NCBI RefSeq assembly: GCF_017573545.1
Contig: NZ_JAGEOK010000044.1
Coordinates: forward strand, 1-64,000
From: Actinomadura nitritigenes
Lineage (GTDB): Bacteria; Actinomycetota; Actinomycetes; Streptosporangiales; Streptosporangiaceae
DNA: 64,000 nucleotides
Direction of reading: 5' to 3'
The stretch's first letter is position 1. The number at the start of each line of letters is the position of its first letter. This document shows, one piece after another, positions 19,104 to 28,004 of this stretch. Position numbers and translations under genes: made by a program. A model generated the notes under the pieces. It ran no database searches and was not told the DNA's origin. It saw only the letters and a program-made list of their open reading frames with translations.

Positions 19104-19250
19104 ACAGTCGAGTCGGCCATCCACGAGATGGTCGAGGCCGAGCAGTATGTCAACCAGCCGGTCACCTTCCGCTACCTGGCGGCTCGGGATACGTTCGGGA
19201 GGACAACGCCGAACTGGAACGCCGCCTGTCCGCCGCCGGCTGCACCTGAC
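19104..19250 (+). pseudogene. DUF6262/TnpC-like remnant of a recombinase cassette
   Basis: Directly after the reductase stop, the + strand encodes SAIHEMVEAEQYVNQPVTFR and YLAAR, then shifts frame to YVREDNAELERRLSAAG and stop. These are the start and coiled-coil end of DUF6262-type proteins that accompany tyrosine recombinases in Tn554-like elements; the central part is deleted. It marks past element activity. Positions 19251-19571 show no gene. Confidence 0.5.
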
Positions 19251-19571
19251 CTGCCCCCGCGCCGCGGCAACGGCACGGCCGCGCCGAGGGGCGCCGCATG
19301 AATTCGTCGCCGCGGCTGCAGCCGCAGCCGCTGCGACGAAAACCCGTGGGAGGCTCCGGGTTATCACGGGAGTTTGCGTGTGCTCCGAATATCGGGACGC
19401 TCGGCGTACAGATTGTCGGTGGTGACGCCAATGACGACGATGCCGTCGACGACAGCCCAAAAATGAAGGTTTCCTCCCCCGAAGCCGGCGCCCCCTCGTC
19501 CCGCCGATGAACCGTCCGACAGGCGGGTCGGCCGAGGTTCCGCATGTGGCGCGGACCGCGTGATGTTCGAC

Positions 19572-19625
19572 CAGGCAGGCCGTCGGCTGCGAGCCCGTCC
19601 GGGCTCGCAGCCGACGGCCTGCCTG
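19572..19625. terminator. 54-bp hairpin with 26-bp perfect arms closing the polyol operon
   Basis: Two exactly complementary 26-base arms (19572-19597 and 19600-19625; starts CAGGCAGGCCGTCGG, ends CCGACGGCCTGCCTG) are separated by only TC. It lies 36 bp beyond the glpD stop, so it most likely ends the ten-gene operon. The length and perfection are unusual, and a mobile-element end or bidirectional terminator is possible. Confidence 0.7.
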
Positions 19626-19660
19626 TACTCCGCTTCTCCGGCGCCAGGGCCACGTACGGT

Positions 19661-21352
19661 TCAGCCGGCCAGGGCCTCGCGGTGGACGGCGTCCGCACTG
19701 ATGTCGTCGGGGGCCGCCTGGGACTGCAGTTCGGCCTCCACGCGTGCGTGGTAGCGGGCGACTTCCCGGTCGATGTCGTCCTGATCCCAGCCGAGCAGCG
19801 GTGCGACGAGGTCGGCGGCCGGGCGGGCGGCGGCCAGCCCCCGGTCGGGCTCTTCGATCGAGATGTGGGTTCGCCGGGTCAGGAGGTCGTCGAGGTGGAG
19901 GGCGCCCTCGGCGAGGACCCCGTAGTAGATCTCGGCGTTGAGGTACGACTCCGCTCCCTCGACCGGTTCGCCGAGCCGCGGTCGTTCGGCGATCAGGTCG
20001 AGCAGCTCGCCCGTGAGCGACCCGTAGCGCCGGAGCAGATGCTCCACCCGCCGCACCGGAAGGCCGCTCACACGGGCGTGCAGGCCGCGCTGGTTCCAGG
20101 CCGCAACGTAGCCGTCCGCGCCGAGTAGCGGGAGCCGGTGGGTACAGGACGCCGGTGTCCGCCCCGCACGGCCACGGACCGCGGCGTCCACCGCATCCTT
20201 GGCCATCACCCGGTAGGTCGTGTACTTCCCGCCGGCCACCACGGTGAGCCCCTCGACAGGATCCGCCACGGCGTGTTCGCGGGAGAGCTCGGCGGTCTCG
20301 TCGGTGCTCCCGGCGAGCAGCGGCCTCAGGCCGGCGTAGACGCCGACGATGTCCTCACCGCTGAGCGGCTTCCTCAGCAGCCGGTTGGCGTGGTCGAGGA
20401 GGTAGTCGATGTCACGCTGGCTCGCGGCCGGGTGCCGCAGGTCGAGGTCCCAGGGGGTGTCGGTGGTGCCGATGATCCAGTGTTCCCGCCACGGGATGAT
20501 GAACAGGACGCTCTTCTCGGTCCGGCTGATGATCCCTGCGGAGGCCTCGATCCTGCCCTTCGGGACGAGGATGTGCACGCCCTTGGACGCCCTCACGTCG
20601 AAAGGCGTCCGCCCACCGCCCATCTCCCTGACCGCGTCGGTCCACACGCCGGCGGCGTTGATGGTGTGCCGTGCGCGCACCTCGAGATGCCGGCCCGTCT
20701 CCGAATCGCGGACCACGGCGCCCGCGACGCGCGGGCCCTCGTAGATGAACCGCTCCGCCTGCACGCCGCTGACGCAGAGCGCCCCGTAGTGCGCGGCCGT
20801 GCGGGCGAGGATCATCGTGTACCGGGCGTCGTCGACCTGGCCGTCGTAGTACTTCACCGCTCCGACGAAGACGTCGTCGCGCAGGCCGGGGAATTCGCGG
20901 AGAGCCTGCTTCTTGCTCAGATGGCGGTGGCCCGGGACACCGTGGCGGCCGCCCATGGTGTCGTAGAGGAGAACGCCGCTGCCGACATAGGGCCGCTCCC
21001 AGATCCGGTGCCGGAGCGGGTAGAGGAACGGCACCGGACGGGCGAGGTGGGGAGCGATGGTCCTGAGGATGAGGGACCGTTCCCGCAACGCCTCTCGCAC
21101 GAGCGTGAGGTTGAGCTGCTCGAGGTACCGCAGGCCTCCGTGGATGAGTTTGCTGGAGCGGCTGGACGTGCCCGAGCCGAAGTCCTGCGCCTCCACCAGG
21201 CCGACGCGCAGGCCGCGGGTGACCGCGTCGAGCGCCGCACCGCAGCCCACCACGCCGCCGCCCACGATCAGGATGTCGAGGTCCGCCCCGGCCAGGTCCT
21301 CCAGCGACCGCCGGCGGTCCTCCGGTCCGAGGTCACGCGCTCGGTTCGCCAT
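19661..21352 (-). CDS. glpD: Glycerol-3-phosphate dehydrogenase (FAD)
   Basis: The 563-residue flavoenzyme oxidises sn-glycerol 3-phosphate to dihydroxyacetone phosphate and passes electrons to quinone at the inner membrane face. The FAD-binding start (LDILIVGGGVVGCGAALDAV), the FGSGTSSRSSKLIHGGLRYL segment and IPWREHWIIGTTDTPWD are canonical, and the C-terminal DAO domain is present. ATG 21352 overlaps the glpK stop (ATGA); a longer frame to 21397 is within glpK. It is the last gene of the operon and delivers the pathway end product to glycolysis. Confidence 0.96.
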   Translation of the reverse strand: MANRARDLGPEDRRRSLEDLAGADLDILIVGGGVVGCGAALDAVTRGLRVGLVEAQDFGSGTSSRSSKLIHGGLRYLEQLNLTLVREALRERSLILRTIAPHLARPVPFLYPLRHRIWERPYVGSGVLLYDTMGGRHGVPGHRHLSKKQALREFPGLRDDVFVGAVKYYDGQVDDARYTMILARTAAHYGALCVSGVQAERFIYEGPRVAGAVVRDSETGRHLEVRARHTINAAGVWTDAVREMGGGRTPFDVRASKGVHILVPKGRIEASAGIISRTEKSVLFIIPWREHWIIGTTDTPWDLDLRHPAASQRDIDYLLDHANRLLRKPLSGEDIVGVYAGLRPLLAGSTDETAELSREHAVADPVEGLTVVAGGKYTTYRVMAKDAVDAAVRGRAGRTPASCTHRLPLLGADGYVAAWNQRGLHARVSGLPVRRVEHLLRRYGSLTGELLDLIAERPRLGEPVEGAESYLNAEIYYGVLAEGALHLDDLLTRRTHISIEEPDRGLAAARPAADLVAPLLGWDQDDIDREVARYHARVEAELQSQAAPDDISADAVHREALAG

Positions 21353-22866
21353 CACATCTCCACCCAGTCCAGCGTCCTGGCGACCGCCCGGCGCCATGTG
21401 TCACGAGCCGCGGTGCGGTGCTCCTCGGAGCATTCCGGGTGCCAGCGGCGGTCCTCGTGCCAGTTGTCACGAAGGTCGGCGGCCGACGCCCAGTGGCCGA
21501 CGGCGAGGCCGGCCGCGTACGCGGCGCCGAGCGCGGTCGTCTCGGCGACGACGGGACGGCTCACCGGGACGCCGAGCAGGTCCGCCTGGATCTGCATGCA
21601 CAGGTCGTTCGCGGTCACGCCGCCGTCCACCTTGAGGATCTTCAGCTCCACGCCGGAGTCCTTCTCCATGGCCTCGGCGACGTCCCGGCTCTGGTGGCAG
21701 ATCGCCTCGAGGGTCGCCCTGGCCAGGTGCCCCTTGCGGCTGAACCGGGTCAGCCCGACCACCGCACCGCGCGCGTCCGGCCGCCAGTACGGGGCGAACA
21801 GGCCGGAGAACGCGGGGACGAAGTAGACGCCGCCGTTGTCGGGGACCTCGCGGGCGACGGACTCGATCTCCGCGGCGTCGCGGATGATCCCGATCTGGTC
21901 GCGCAGCCACTGCACCGCCGAGCCGGTGACCGCGATCGATCCCTCCAGCGCGTACACGGGTGGCTCGTCGCCGAACTGGTAGCAGACGGTGGTCAGCAGC
22001 CCGTTGCCGGACCTGACCAGGGTGGTGCCGGTGTTCAGCAGGAGGAAGTTGCCGGTGCCGTAGGTGTTCTTGGCCTCCCCCGGTTCGAGGCACAGCTGGC
22101 CGACCATGGCGGCCTGCTGGTCGCCGAGCACGGCGGTCAGCGGCACCGGTCCCTTCAGCGGCCCGTCACCGGTCGCCCGGCCGTGCCCGGACGGGACGGC
22201 GGACGGCCGGATCTCGGGGAGCATCGCCCGCGGGATGTCGAAGATGCGGACGAGCTCGTCGTCCCAGTCGAGTGTCTCCAGATCCATCAGCATCGTGCGG
22301 CTGGCGTTGGTCACGTCGGTGACGTGCACACCGCCGTCGACGCCACCGGTGAGGTTCCACAGCAGCCACGTGTCGAGGGTGCCGAAGACCGCGTCGCCCG
22401 CCTCGGCGTCGCGGCGGACCCCGGGGACGTTGTCGAGGATCCACTGGAGCTTGGCCGCGGAGAAGTAGGTGGCCGGAGGCAGCCCCGCCCGGTGCCGGAC
22501 GAGCCGGCCGCGGTCGTCGGCCGCCATGGCGCCGACGAGGACGTCGGTGCGGGTGTCCTGCCAGACGATGGCGTTGCAGTACGGGCGTCCCGTCCGGCGG
22601 TTCCACACGACGGTCGTCTCGCGCTGGTTGGTCACCCCGAGCGCGGACAGGTCGCGCCAGGAGAGCCCGGTGTCCGCCATCACCTTCTCGATGACCTGCG
22701 CGGTGTTCCGCCAGATCTCGACCGGGTCGTGCTCGACCCATCCGGGCTTCGGCAGGATCTGCCGGTGCTCGAGCTGCTCGCCGGCGACGATGCGGCCGCC
22801 GTGGTCGAAGACGAGGAAGCGGGTGCTCGTCGTGCCGTGGTCGACCGCCGCCACGAAGTCACCCAT
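21352..22866 (-). CDS. glpK: Glycerol kinase (FGGY family)
   Basis: The 504-residue kinase has the family N-terminus (AAVDHGTTSTRFLVFDHGG), LGVTNQRETTVVWNRRTGRP, NAIVWQDTRTD and the C-terminal FGGY block (LKVDGGVTANDLCMQIQADL). Closest in pattern to ATP:glycerol 3-phosphotransferases. It overlaps the upstream oxidoreductase by 8 bp and glpD by 4 bp. In this operon, which lacks the usual GlpF facilitator, the substrate may be glycerol released by the pathway or a related polyol, so the gene symbol reflects sequence and not proven substrate. Confidence 0.93.
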   Translation of the reverse strand: MGDFVAAVDHGTTSTRFLVFDHGGRIVAGEQLEHRQILPKPGWVEHDPVEIWRNTAQVIEKVMADTGLSWRDLSALGVTNQRETTVVWNRRTGRPYCNAIVWQDTRTDVLVGAMAADDRGRLVRHRAGLPPATYFSAAKLQWILDNVPGVRRDAEAGDAVFGTLDTWLLWNLTGGVDGGVHVTDVTNASRTMLMDLETLDWDDELVRIFDIPRAMLPEIRPSAVPSGHGRATGDGPLKGPVPLTAVLGDQQAAMVGQLCLEPGEAKNTYGTGNFLLLNTGTTLVRSGNGLLTTVCYQFGDEPPVYALEGSIAVTGSAVQWLRDQIGIIRDAAEIESVAREVPDNGGVYFVPAFSGLFAPYWRPDARGAVVGLTRFSRKGHLARATLEAICHQSRDVAEAMEKDSGVELKILKVDGGVTANDLCMQIQADLLGVPVSRPVVAETTALGAAYAAGLAVGHWASAADLRDNWHEDRRWHPECSEEHRTAARDTWRRAVARTLDWVEM

Positions 22867-23941
22867 GGCGCGTCTCTCCCGCCCCCAGGTCGTCCGCCTG
22901 CGGGGACACGGCGGTGCCCGTCCTCGACGACTCCTGGGCGGCGAGCGCGAAGGCGAGGACCTCGGCTCCCTGCTCGCCGGTCAGCGACGGCGCCGTGCCG
23001 TTGATGAGCGCGTCGACGAAGTGCTGCCCGGAGCGGTGGAAGCTGGTCTCCCAACCGGTGGGCATGTCCGAGAAGCCGCGGGTCTCCCCGTCGCGGTAGA
23101 GGACGACCGGCGGCGCGTCGAGCATCCGCCCGTGCCCGCGAGTGACCCAGATGACGCCCTTGGTCCCGGTGATCTCCACCCGGTCGTCCTGCGCGTACTG
23201 GACGGTGTGGAGCTGCAGCTCCGGGGAGTAGACGACCTCCAGGGAGCCGACCTGCCCGCCGGGGTGGCGCCATGAGACCACGGACGGGGAGTCGAGGACG
23301 CCCATCCAGGACCCGATGAAGGCGTGGACCCGGTCGGCAAGGCCGAGGAAGTGCCAGGCGATCGCGAACTTGTGGTGCCCGTCGTCGAAGACCAGTGGCC
23401 CGCCGCCGCACTTCTCCGGGTCGATCCGCCATGCCGACGCCGCGGCCGGGACCTCCCAGGCGGTCGGGCTCCATCCCGCGTTCGACTTGATGCGGATGCT
23501 CAGGACGTCGCCGATCTCGCCGTTCTCGACGAGTTCCTTCGCGCGCACCACCGGCGGGTAGAACACGAAGTTCTCGAACACCTTGAACGTGACGCCGTGC
23601 TCGTGGCCCGCCTTGACCATCATCAGCGCGTCGTCGATGGACAGGGCCATCGGCTTCTGCAGCGACACGTGCTTGCCGGCCGCCATCGCGTCGAGCGTGA
23701 TGGGGACGTGGAGGTGGTGGGGCACGAGGATCTCGACCGCGTCGACGTCCGGACGCGCGAGCAGGTCGCGGTGGTCCTGGTAGCGGGCGCTCTCCGGGAC
23801 TCCCCATGCAGCGCCCCGCATGGCGAGGTTGCCGGCGTCGGGGTCGGCGACGGCGACGATCGTCGCCTCGGGGTGGTCGAGGTATGCCTGGGCGTGCAGG
23901 TCCGAGATGCGGCCGCAGCCGATGATCCCCAGTCGGATCAC
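22859..23941 (-). CDS. Gfo/Idh/MocA family oxidoreductase
   Basis: The 360-residue enzyme has an N-terminal Rossmann fold (RLGIIGCGRISDLHAQAYLD), the family EKP-like segment as LQKPMALSIDDA (normally EKP; here QKP, keeping the Lys) and a C-terminal beta-sheet domain with GGGPLVFDDGHHKFAIAWHF containing the probable catalytic His pair. GTG 23941 is chosen for AGGAGAAG 6 nt upstream; a longer frame lacks it. NAD(P)-dependent oxidation of a sugar, sugar acid or cyclitol hydroxyl is expected, giving the likely first chemical step. Confidence 0.9.
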   Translation of the reverse strand: MIRLGIIGCGRISDLHAQAYLDHPEATIVAVADPDAGNLAMRGAAWGVPESARYQDHRDLLARPDVDAVEILVPHHLHVPITLDAMAAGKHVSLQKPMALSIDDALMMVKAGHEHGVTFKVFENFVFYPPVVRAKELVENGEIGDVLSIRIKSNAGWSPTAWEVPAAASAWRIDPEKCGGGPLVFDDGHHKFAIAWHFLGLADRVHAFIGSWMGVLDSPSVVSWRHPGGQVGSLEVVYSPELQLHTVQYAQDDRVEITGTKGVIWVTRGHGRMLDAPPVVLYRDGETRGFSDMPTGWETSFHRSGQHFVDALINGTAPSLTGEQGAEVLAFALAAQESSRTGTAVSPQADDLGAGETRHG

Positions 23942-23966
23942 TGTGCTTCTCCTAGATTGATGTGCG

Positions 23967-24860
23967 TCAGCCCTTGACCGCACCGGTGGTGATTCCGGCG
24001 ATGAAGTGCTTCTGGAAGGCGATGAAGACGGCGATCGTGGGCAGGCTGGCCAGCACCGCCATCGCGGCCTGGGTTCCGTAGGCGATGGAGAACTGCCCCT
24101 GCAGGGACAGGATCCCGACCATCACGGTCCGCATCCCGTCCGAACGGGTGAACACCAGGGGGTAGAGGAAGTCGTTCCAGATGAAGGTGAACTGCAGCGT
24201 GGCGAGAGCGGCGAGCGCGGGACGCGCCACCGGCAGGATCACCGTCGTCAGGATGCGCGGCTCGCCGGCGCCGTCGATCAGCCCGGCCTCGCGCAGCTCG
24301 TCGGGCACCGAGCGGAAGAAGTTCCGCATGACGAGGGTGCACAGCGAGATGCCGTAGCCGCCGTGGACGATGATCATCGGCCACAGCGTGTCGTAGAGGC
24401 CGTTGACGTTGAACAGCTTGAACAGCGGGATCAGCAGGATCTGCGGCGGCACGAACAGGCCGGCGACGAAGAACAGCGTGATCAGGCCGGAGCCTCGCGG
24501 GCGGAGCTTGGCGACCACGTAGCCGACCAGGGTGCCCAGCACCACGGAGACGGCCGTGGCCGGGACCGTGACGAGGAACGAGTTGAGCAGGTAGGTGCGG
24601 GCGTTCCCGTCGGTCCAGGCCTTCAGGTAGTTGTCCGTGGTGAGGTCGCCGCTGGGGGCCCACAGCCCGTGCGCGGCGATCTGGGCGTTGGACTTGAAGG
24701 ACGTCAGGACGACGCCGAGCACCGGCGTCAGGAAGCCGATGCCGAACATCAGCAGCAGCGCGACGGCCAGGACTCTGCCTCCGCGTTCGCGGTGGCGGCG
24801 CGACGTCACGTTCGGCCTGTCGATCGCCCGTCCGCTCGTGAGGACGGATGCGTCAGACAT
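23967..24860 (-). CDS. ABC transporter permease (CUT1, MalG type)
   Basis: The 297-residue protein has six predicted membrane helices (first: LAVALLLMFGIGFLTPVLGV) and the cytoplasmic EAA loop DELREAGLIDGAGEPRILTT, ending in ILPVARPAL. The C-terminal FIAFQKHFIAGITTGAVKG is typical of MalG-like carbohydrate permeases. It overlaps the second permease by 8 bp. No ATPase gene is in the operon, so a shared MsiK-type ATPase elsewhere is likely, as in streptomycetes. Confidence 0.95.
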   Translation of the reverse strand: MSDASVLTSGRAIDRPNVTSRRHRERGGRVLAVALLLMFGIGFLTPVLGVVLTSFKSNAQIAAHGLWAPSGDLTTDNYLKAWTDGNARTYLLNSFLVTVPATAVSVVLGTLVGYVVAKLRPRGSGLITLFFVAGLFVPPQILLIPLFKLFNVNGLYDTLWPMIIVHGGYGISLCTLVMRNFFRSVPDELREAGLIDGAGEPRILTTVILPVARPALAALATLQFTFIWNDFLYPLVFTRSDGMRTVMVGILSLQGQFSIAYGTQAAMAVLASLPTIAVFIAFQKHFIAGITTGAVKG

Positions 24861-25734
24861 TCTGGGAATCCTCTCGGTTGGTCCAGGCGAAGAAGAGGCC
24901 GATGGTGACCAGGGTGATCACGAAGAGCACCACGGAGATCGCGCTGGCGTAGCCGAAGTCGTAGGTCTTGAAGGCGGTGCGGTAGACGAGGATGGCCAGC
25001 GTCTCGGTCTTGCGGAACGGGCCGCCCTCCGTCATCACGTAGACGATGTCGAAGCTCTTCAACGCGTTGATCATCGACAGCGAGACCACCACGGCGAACG
25101 CGGGCCGCAGCGCGGGGATGATCACGTGCCAGAGCCGCTGCCACCCGTTCGCGCCGTCCACCTTGGACGCCTCGACCAGTTCCTGCGGCACCCCGGTCAG
25201 TCCGGCGAGGAACACCACCATCGCCAGCGAGACCTGCTGCCAGCACCAGGCCAGCAGCACCGACCACAGTGCCAGCCGGGGGTCGGCGAGCCAGGCGTGC
25301 TGGAGCGATGCCAGTCCGACACGGCCCAGCGCCAGGTTCAGCAGCCCGTCCTCGGGCCGGAAGATCCAGAACCACACCTGCCCGACCACCACCAGGGAGA
25401 GCGCGAGCGGCAGGAAGAACAGGGATTTGATCAGCCGCTGCATCCGCCTGACCCGGGCCAGGCCCAGGGCCAGCGCCAGCCCGACCAGGGTGGGCACGAC
25501 CACCGCGGCGGCCGTCCAGATGGCGGTGTTCTTCAGCGCCTGCCAGAAGTGCTCGTCGCCGGCCATGTCGCGGTAGTGCTGGAGGCCGATGAACTCGGCG
25601 GTGCCGCCGACGGCGTTCCAGTCGGTCAGGCTGTAGTAGAAGGAGTACAGGCCCGGGCCGACCACGGCGGCCACGTAGGCGATGAGGGGCACGGCCAGGA
25701 ACGCGGCCGACCAGCCGATGCGTCGCGTCGACAC
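24853..25734 (-). CDS. ABC transporter permease (CUT1, MalF type)
   Basis: The 293-residue protein has six helices and the EAA loop (PQELVEASKVDGANGWQRLW, followed by IIPALRPAF). YSFYYSLTDWNAVGG and FDIVYVMTEGGPFRKTETLA are standard in sugar permeases of the MalF/UgpA type. GTG 25734 is the only plausible start, with AGGAAGGA 8-10 nt upstream. It pairs with the permease at 23967 and the binding protein at 25841. Confidence 0.95.
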   Translation of the reverse strand: MSTRRIGWSAAFLAVPLIAYVAAVVGPGLYSFYYSLTDWNAVGGTAEFIGLQHYRDMAGDEHFWQALKNTAIWTAAAVVVPTLVGLALALGLARVRRMQRLIKSLFFLPLALSLVVVGQVWFWIFRPEDGLLNLALGRVGLASLQHAWLADPRLALWSVLLAWCWQQVSLAMVVFLAGLTGVPQELVEASKVDGANGWQRLWHVIIPALRPAFAVVVSLSMINALKSFDIVYVMTEGGPFRKTETLAILVYRTAFKTYDFGYASAISVVLFVITLVTIGLFFAWTNREDSQNV

Positions 25735-25840
25735 TCCTTGTTCCTTCCTGTGGAGGTCATTCGAGGGCAGGGTGGGTGGCGGTGACGGCGCGGACCGCCG
25801 TCACCGCCAGTGCTGGACGACTCGTGTTTCGTGAAGACGG

Positions 25841-27145
25841 CTAGTTCTTCTTGAAGACGCCGTCCGCCGCCGACTGGGCCTCCCGCAGGTCCCCGTCGAG
25901 CTTGGACGGGTCGTCGACGAACTTCTGGATCACGTTCAGGCCCGGCTCCGACATCTCCGGCGGAGTGGCGAGGTCGTAGTTGAAGACGAACGTGGAGGCG
26001 TTCTGGACCTCCTTGGCCGCCTTGTGCATGACCGCGTTCTGCGACGACAGGTCGGCGTTCTTGTTCGGCGCGAGCGCGCCCTCGGCGAACGCCATCGCCT
26101 TCTGGACCTCCGGCCCGGACAGGCACTTCAGGAGGTCCTCGGCGGCGGTCTTGTTCGGCGCGGCGGTGGACATGGCCCATCCGTCCACCGGCCCCAGCGC
26201 GGCCTGCGGCACGCCAGGGGTGACCTCCGGGAACGGGAACATGTCGTAGCCCCCGACTGCGGGGATCTTGTTGCCGTCCCAGTAGCCGGTGATCCAGGTG
26301 CCGTTGAGGGTCATGGCGGCCTGCCCCTTGGCGACCATGTCCGCGGCGCCCTGCCAGTCGATGCCGTTCGGGCTGTCGTTGAAGTAGCCCTTGTCGAAGA
26401 CCTCCTTCCACATCGAGAAGGCGGTCTTCACCTGCGGGTCGGTGTAACTGGCCTGGCCCGCCATGAGCTTCTGGCGGTAGTCGGGGCCGGCGGTGCGCAG
26501 AAGCAGGTAGTCGAACCAGAACTGCGCGGGCCACTGCTCCTTGGAGCCCAGGGCGAAGGGGGTGATCCCCGCCGCCTTGAGCTTGGCGGCGGCGGCCATC
26601 AGCTCGTCCCAGGTCTTGGGCATCGTGGTGATGCCCGCCTTCTTCATGACCTTCGGGTTGTAGAACATGCCGACGTAGTGGTAGTCGAACGGCAGAAGGT
26701 ACTTGTGGCCGTTGTAGTCGGCGGACGCCTTCGACAGCGACTGCGGGATGACGTCGTCGAGCTTGTTCTTCGTCCAGACGTCGTCGAGGGGCGCCATGCG
26801 CTTCTGGTCGACGAGGTACTGCGTCTTGGCGCCGGCCCAGTAGGAGAACAGGTCGGGCGGGTTTCCGCCGGCGAGCTGGACGAGGATGGAGTCCTTGAAC
26901 GCCTCGTGCTGGATCGGGCTGTTCTTGACGTCGTGCCCGGTCTCCTTGGTGCACAGCGGCACGATCGTCTTGAAGGCGGTGGAGCCGAGGCTGTCGCTGA
27001 AGTAGTGCGCCATGCTGACGGAGTTGCCGCCTGAACCTCCGGAGGCCGAGCCGCCGCAGCCGGCGAGGGCGAGCGGGGCCAGCACGGCGACCGCCGCGAA
27101 ACCGGCCGCCCTCCACCGGCGACGAGTAGTCTTTCCTTGCATCAT
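25841..27145 (-). CDS. Extracellular solute-binding lipoprotein of the CUT1 transporter
   Basis: The 434-residue precursor has a twin-Arg-like basic start (TTRRRWRAAGFAA), hydrophobic core and lipobox LAGC with lipidated Cys30, then a Gly/Ser linker. The body (AHYFSDSLGSTAFKTIVPLC, GGNPPDLFSYWAGAKTQYLV, GVPQAALGPVDGWAMSTAAP) is family 1 extracellular sugar-binding protein. It overlaps the IclR stop (ATGA) and carries its own GGAGG site 7 nt before the start. It should deliver the operon's substrate to the two permeases. Confidence 0.95.
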   Translation of the reverse strand: MMQGKTTRRRWRAAGFAAVAVLAPLALAGCGGSASGGSGGNSVSMAHYFSDSLGSTAFKTIVPLCTKETGHDVKNSPIQHEAFKDSILVQLAGGNPPDLFSYWAGAKTQYLVDQKRMAPLDDVWTKNKLDDVIPQSLSKASADYNGHKYLLPFDYHYVGMFYNPKVMKKAGITTMPKTWDELMAAAAKLKAAGITPFALGSKEQWPAQFWFDYLLLRTAGPDYRQKLMAGQASYTDPQVKTAFSMWKEVFDKGYFNDSPNGIDWQGAADMVAKGQAAMTLNGTWITGYWDGNKIPAVGGYDMFPFPEVTPGVPQAALGPVDGWAMSTAAPNKTAAEDLLKCLSGPEVQKAMAFAEGALAPNKNADLSSQNAVMHKAAKEVQNASTFVFNYDLATPPEMSEPGLNVIQKFVDDPSKLDGDLREAQSAADGVFKKN

Positions 27146-27999
27146 CCCTGAACCTCCGGGGGTGGTGTGGGGTGGGCACCGAACGTGACGGGGACGTGTC
27201 CACCCATTTCTTCTGTGATCCGCACCGCTGCGGCGAGGACCTGCTTTCCGAGTTCGTCGACCCTGGAGAGGCCGACGCGGGCCGCCGGGCCGGACAGCCC
27301 GATGCTGGCCACCGGCGTGCCGTACATGTCGAAGACCGGGGCGGCGACGCAGCGGACGTCGAGGTTGAGCTCCTCGTCGTCCACGGCGTAGCCGCGCTCC
27401 CGGACCCTCTCCAGGTCGGCGGCCAGCGCGTCCATCGACGTGATCGTCCGGATCGTGAAGCTCCGCAGCGGCTGCCGCACGACCCGCTCCAGCTCCTCGC
27501 CCGCCGCCAGGCAGTACAGCGCCTTGCCGGTGGCGGTCGCGTGGATGACCGGTTGCGCGCCGATCTCGGTCTCGACGGTGACGATGCCGCCGCCCTGGCG
27601 TTCCTGAGCGACGTAGACGGCTCCGGACTTGGTCCGCCGCGCCAGGTGCACCGCCTCTCCGGTCTGGCTGGAGAGCTCCCGCATCGTCCGCTGGGCGGTG
27701 GTGACCACGTCCAGCCCGCGCAGCAGCTGGCCCGCCAGCGACACCAGCTGCACCGAGGCGCGGTAGGCCTTGGTGTGCGGGTCCTGCTCGACGTAACCGC
27801 GCTCTTCGAGCATCCGCAGCAGCCGGTGGGCGTTGCCCTTGTCCTGGCCGGCGGCGCGGGCGATCGCGGTCACGCCCATGCCCTCCGCACTGCCCGCCAG
27901 GGTCTCGAGGATGTCCAGGCCCGACGCGAGCGCTCCGGCGGCGCGCGACCGCGCGCCCTCGCCCGTCGTGGTGGTGGTCGGCACTCGTCCGTCGCTCAC
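27142..27999 (-). CDS. IclR-family transcriptional regulator
   Basis: The 285-residue regulator has a winged HTH (GMGVTAIARAAGQDKGNAHR, LLRMLEERGYVEQD) and an IclR effector domain (VIHATATGKALYCLAAGEEL; GYAVDDEELNLDVRCVAAPV; ASIGLSGPAARV). GTG 27999 is preferred because GAGGAG lies 8 nt upstream; GTG 28008, overlapping the previous stop as GTGA, is the alternative. Being inside the operon, it very likely autoregulates it and senses the substrate or an intermediate; candidate sites are at 33189-33279. Confidence 0.93.
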   Translation of the reverse strand: MSDGRVPTTTTTGEGARSRAAGALASGLDILETLAGSAEGMGVTAIARAAGQDKGNAHRLLRMLEERGYVEQDPHTKAYRASVQLVSLAGQLLRGLDVVTTAQRTMRELSSQTGEAVHLARRTKSGAVYVAQERQGGGIVTVETEIGAQPVIHATATGKALYCLAAGEELERVVRQPLRSFTIRTITSMDALAADLERVRERGYAVDDEELNLDVRCVAAPVFDMYGTPVASIGLSGPAARVGLSRVDELGKQVLAAAVRITEEMGGHVPVTFGAHPTPPPEVQG

Positions 28000-28004
28000 G
28001 GTGC

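Noticed and set aside
23967..24663. Possible second gene (241 codons, minus) inside the permease
   Set aside because: Alternate frame of the permease gene with high Arg/His content and no membrane segments.
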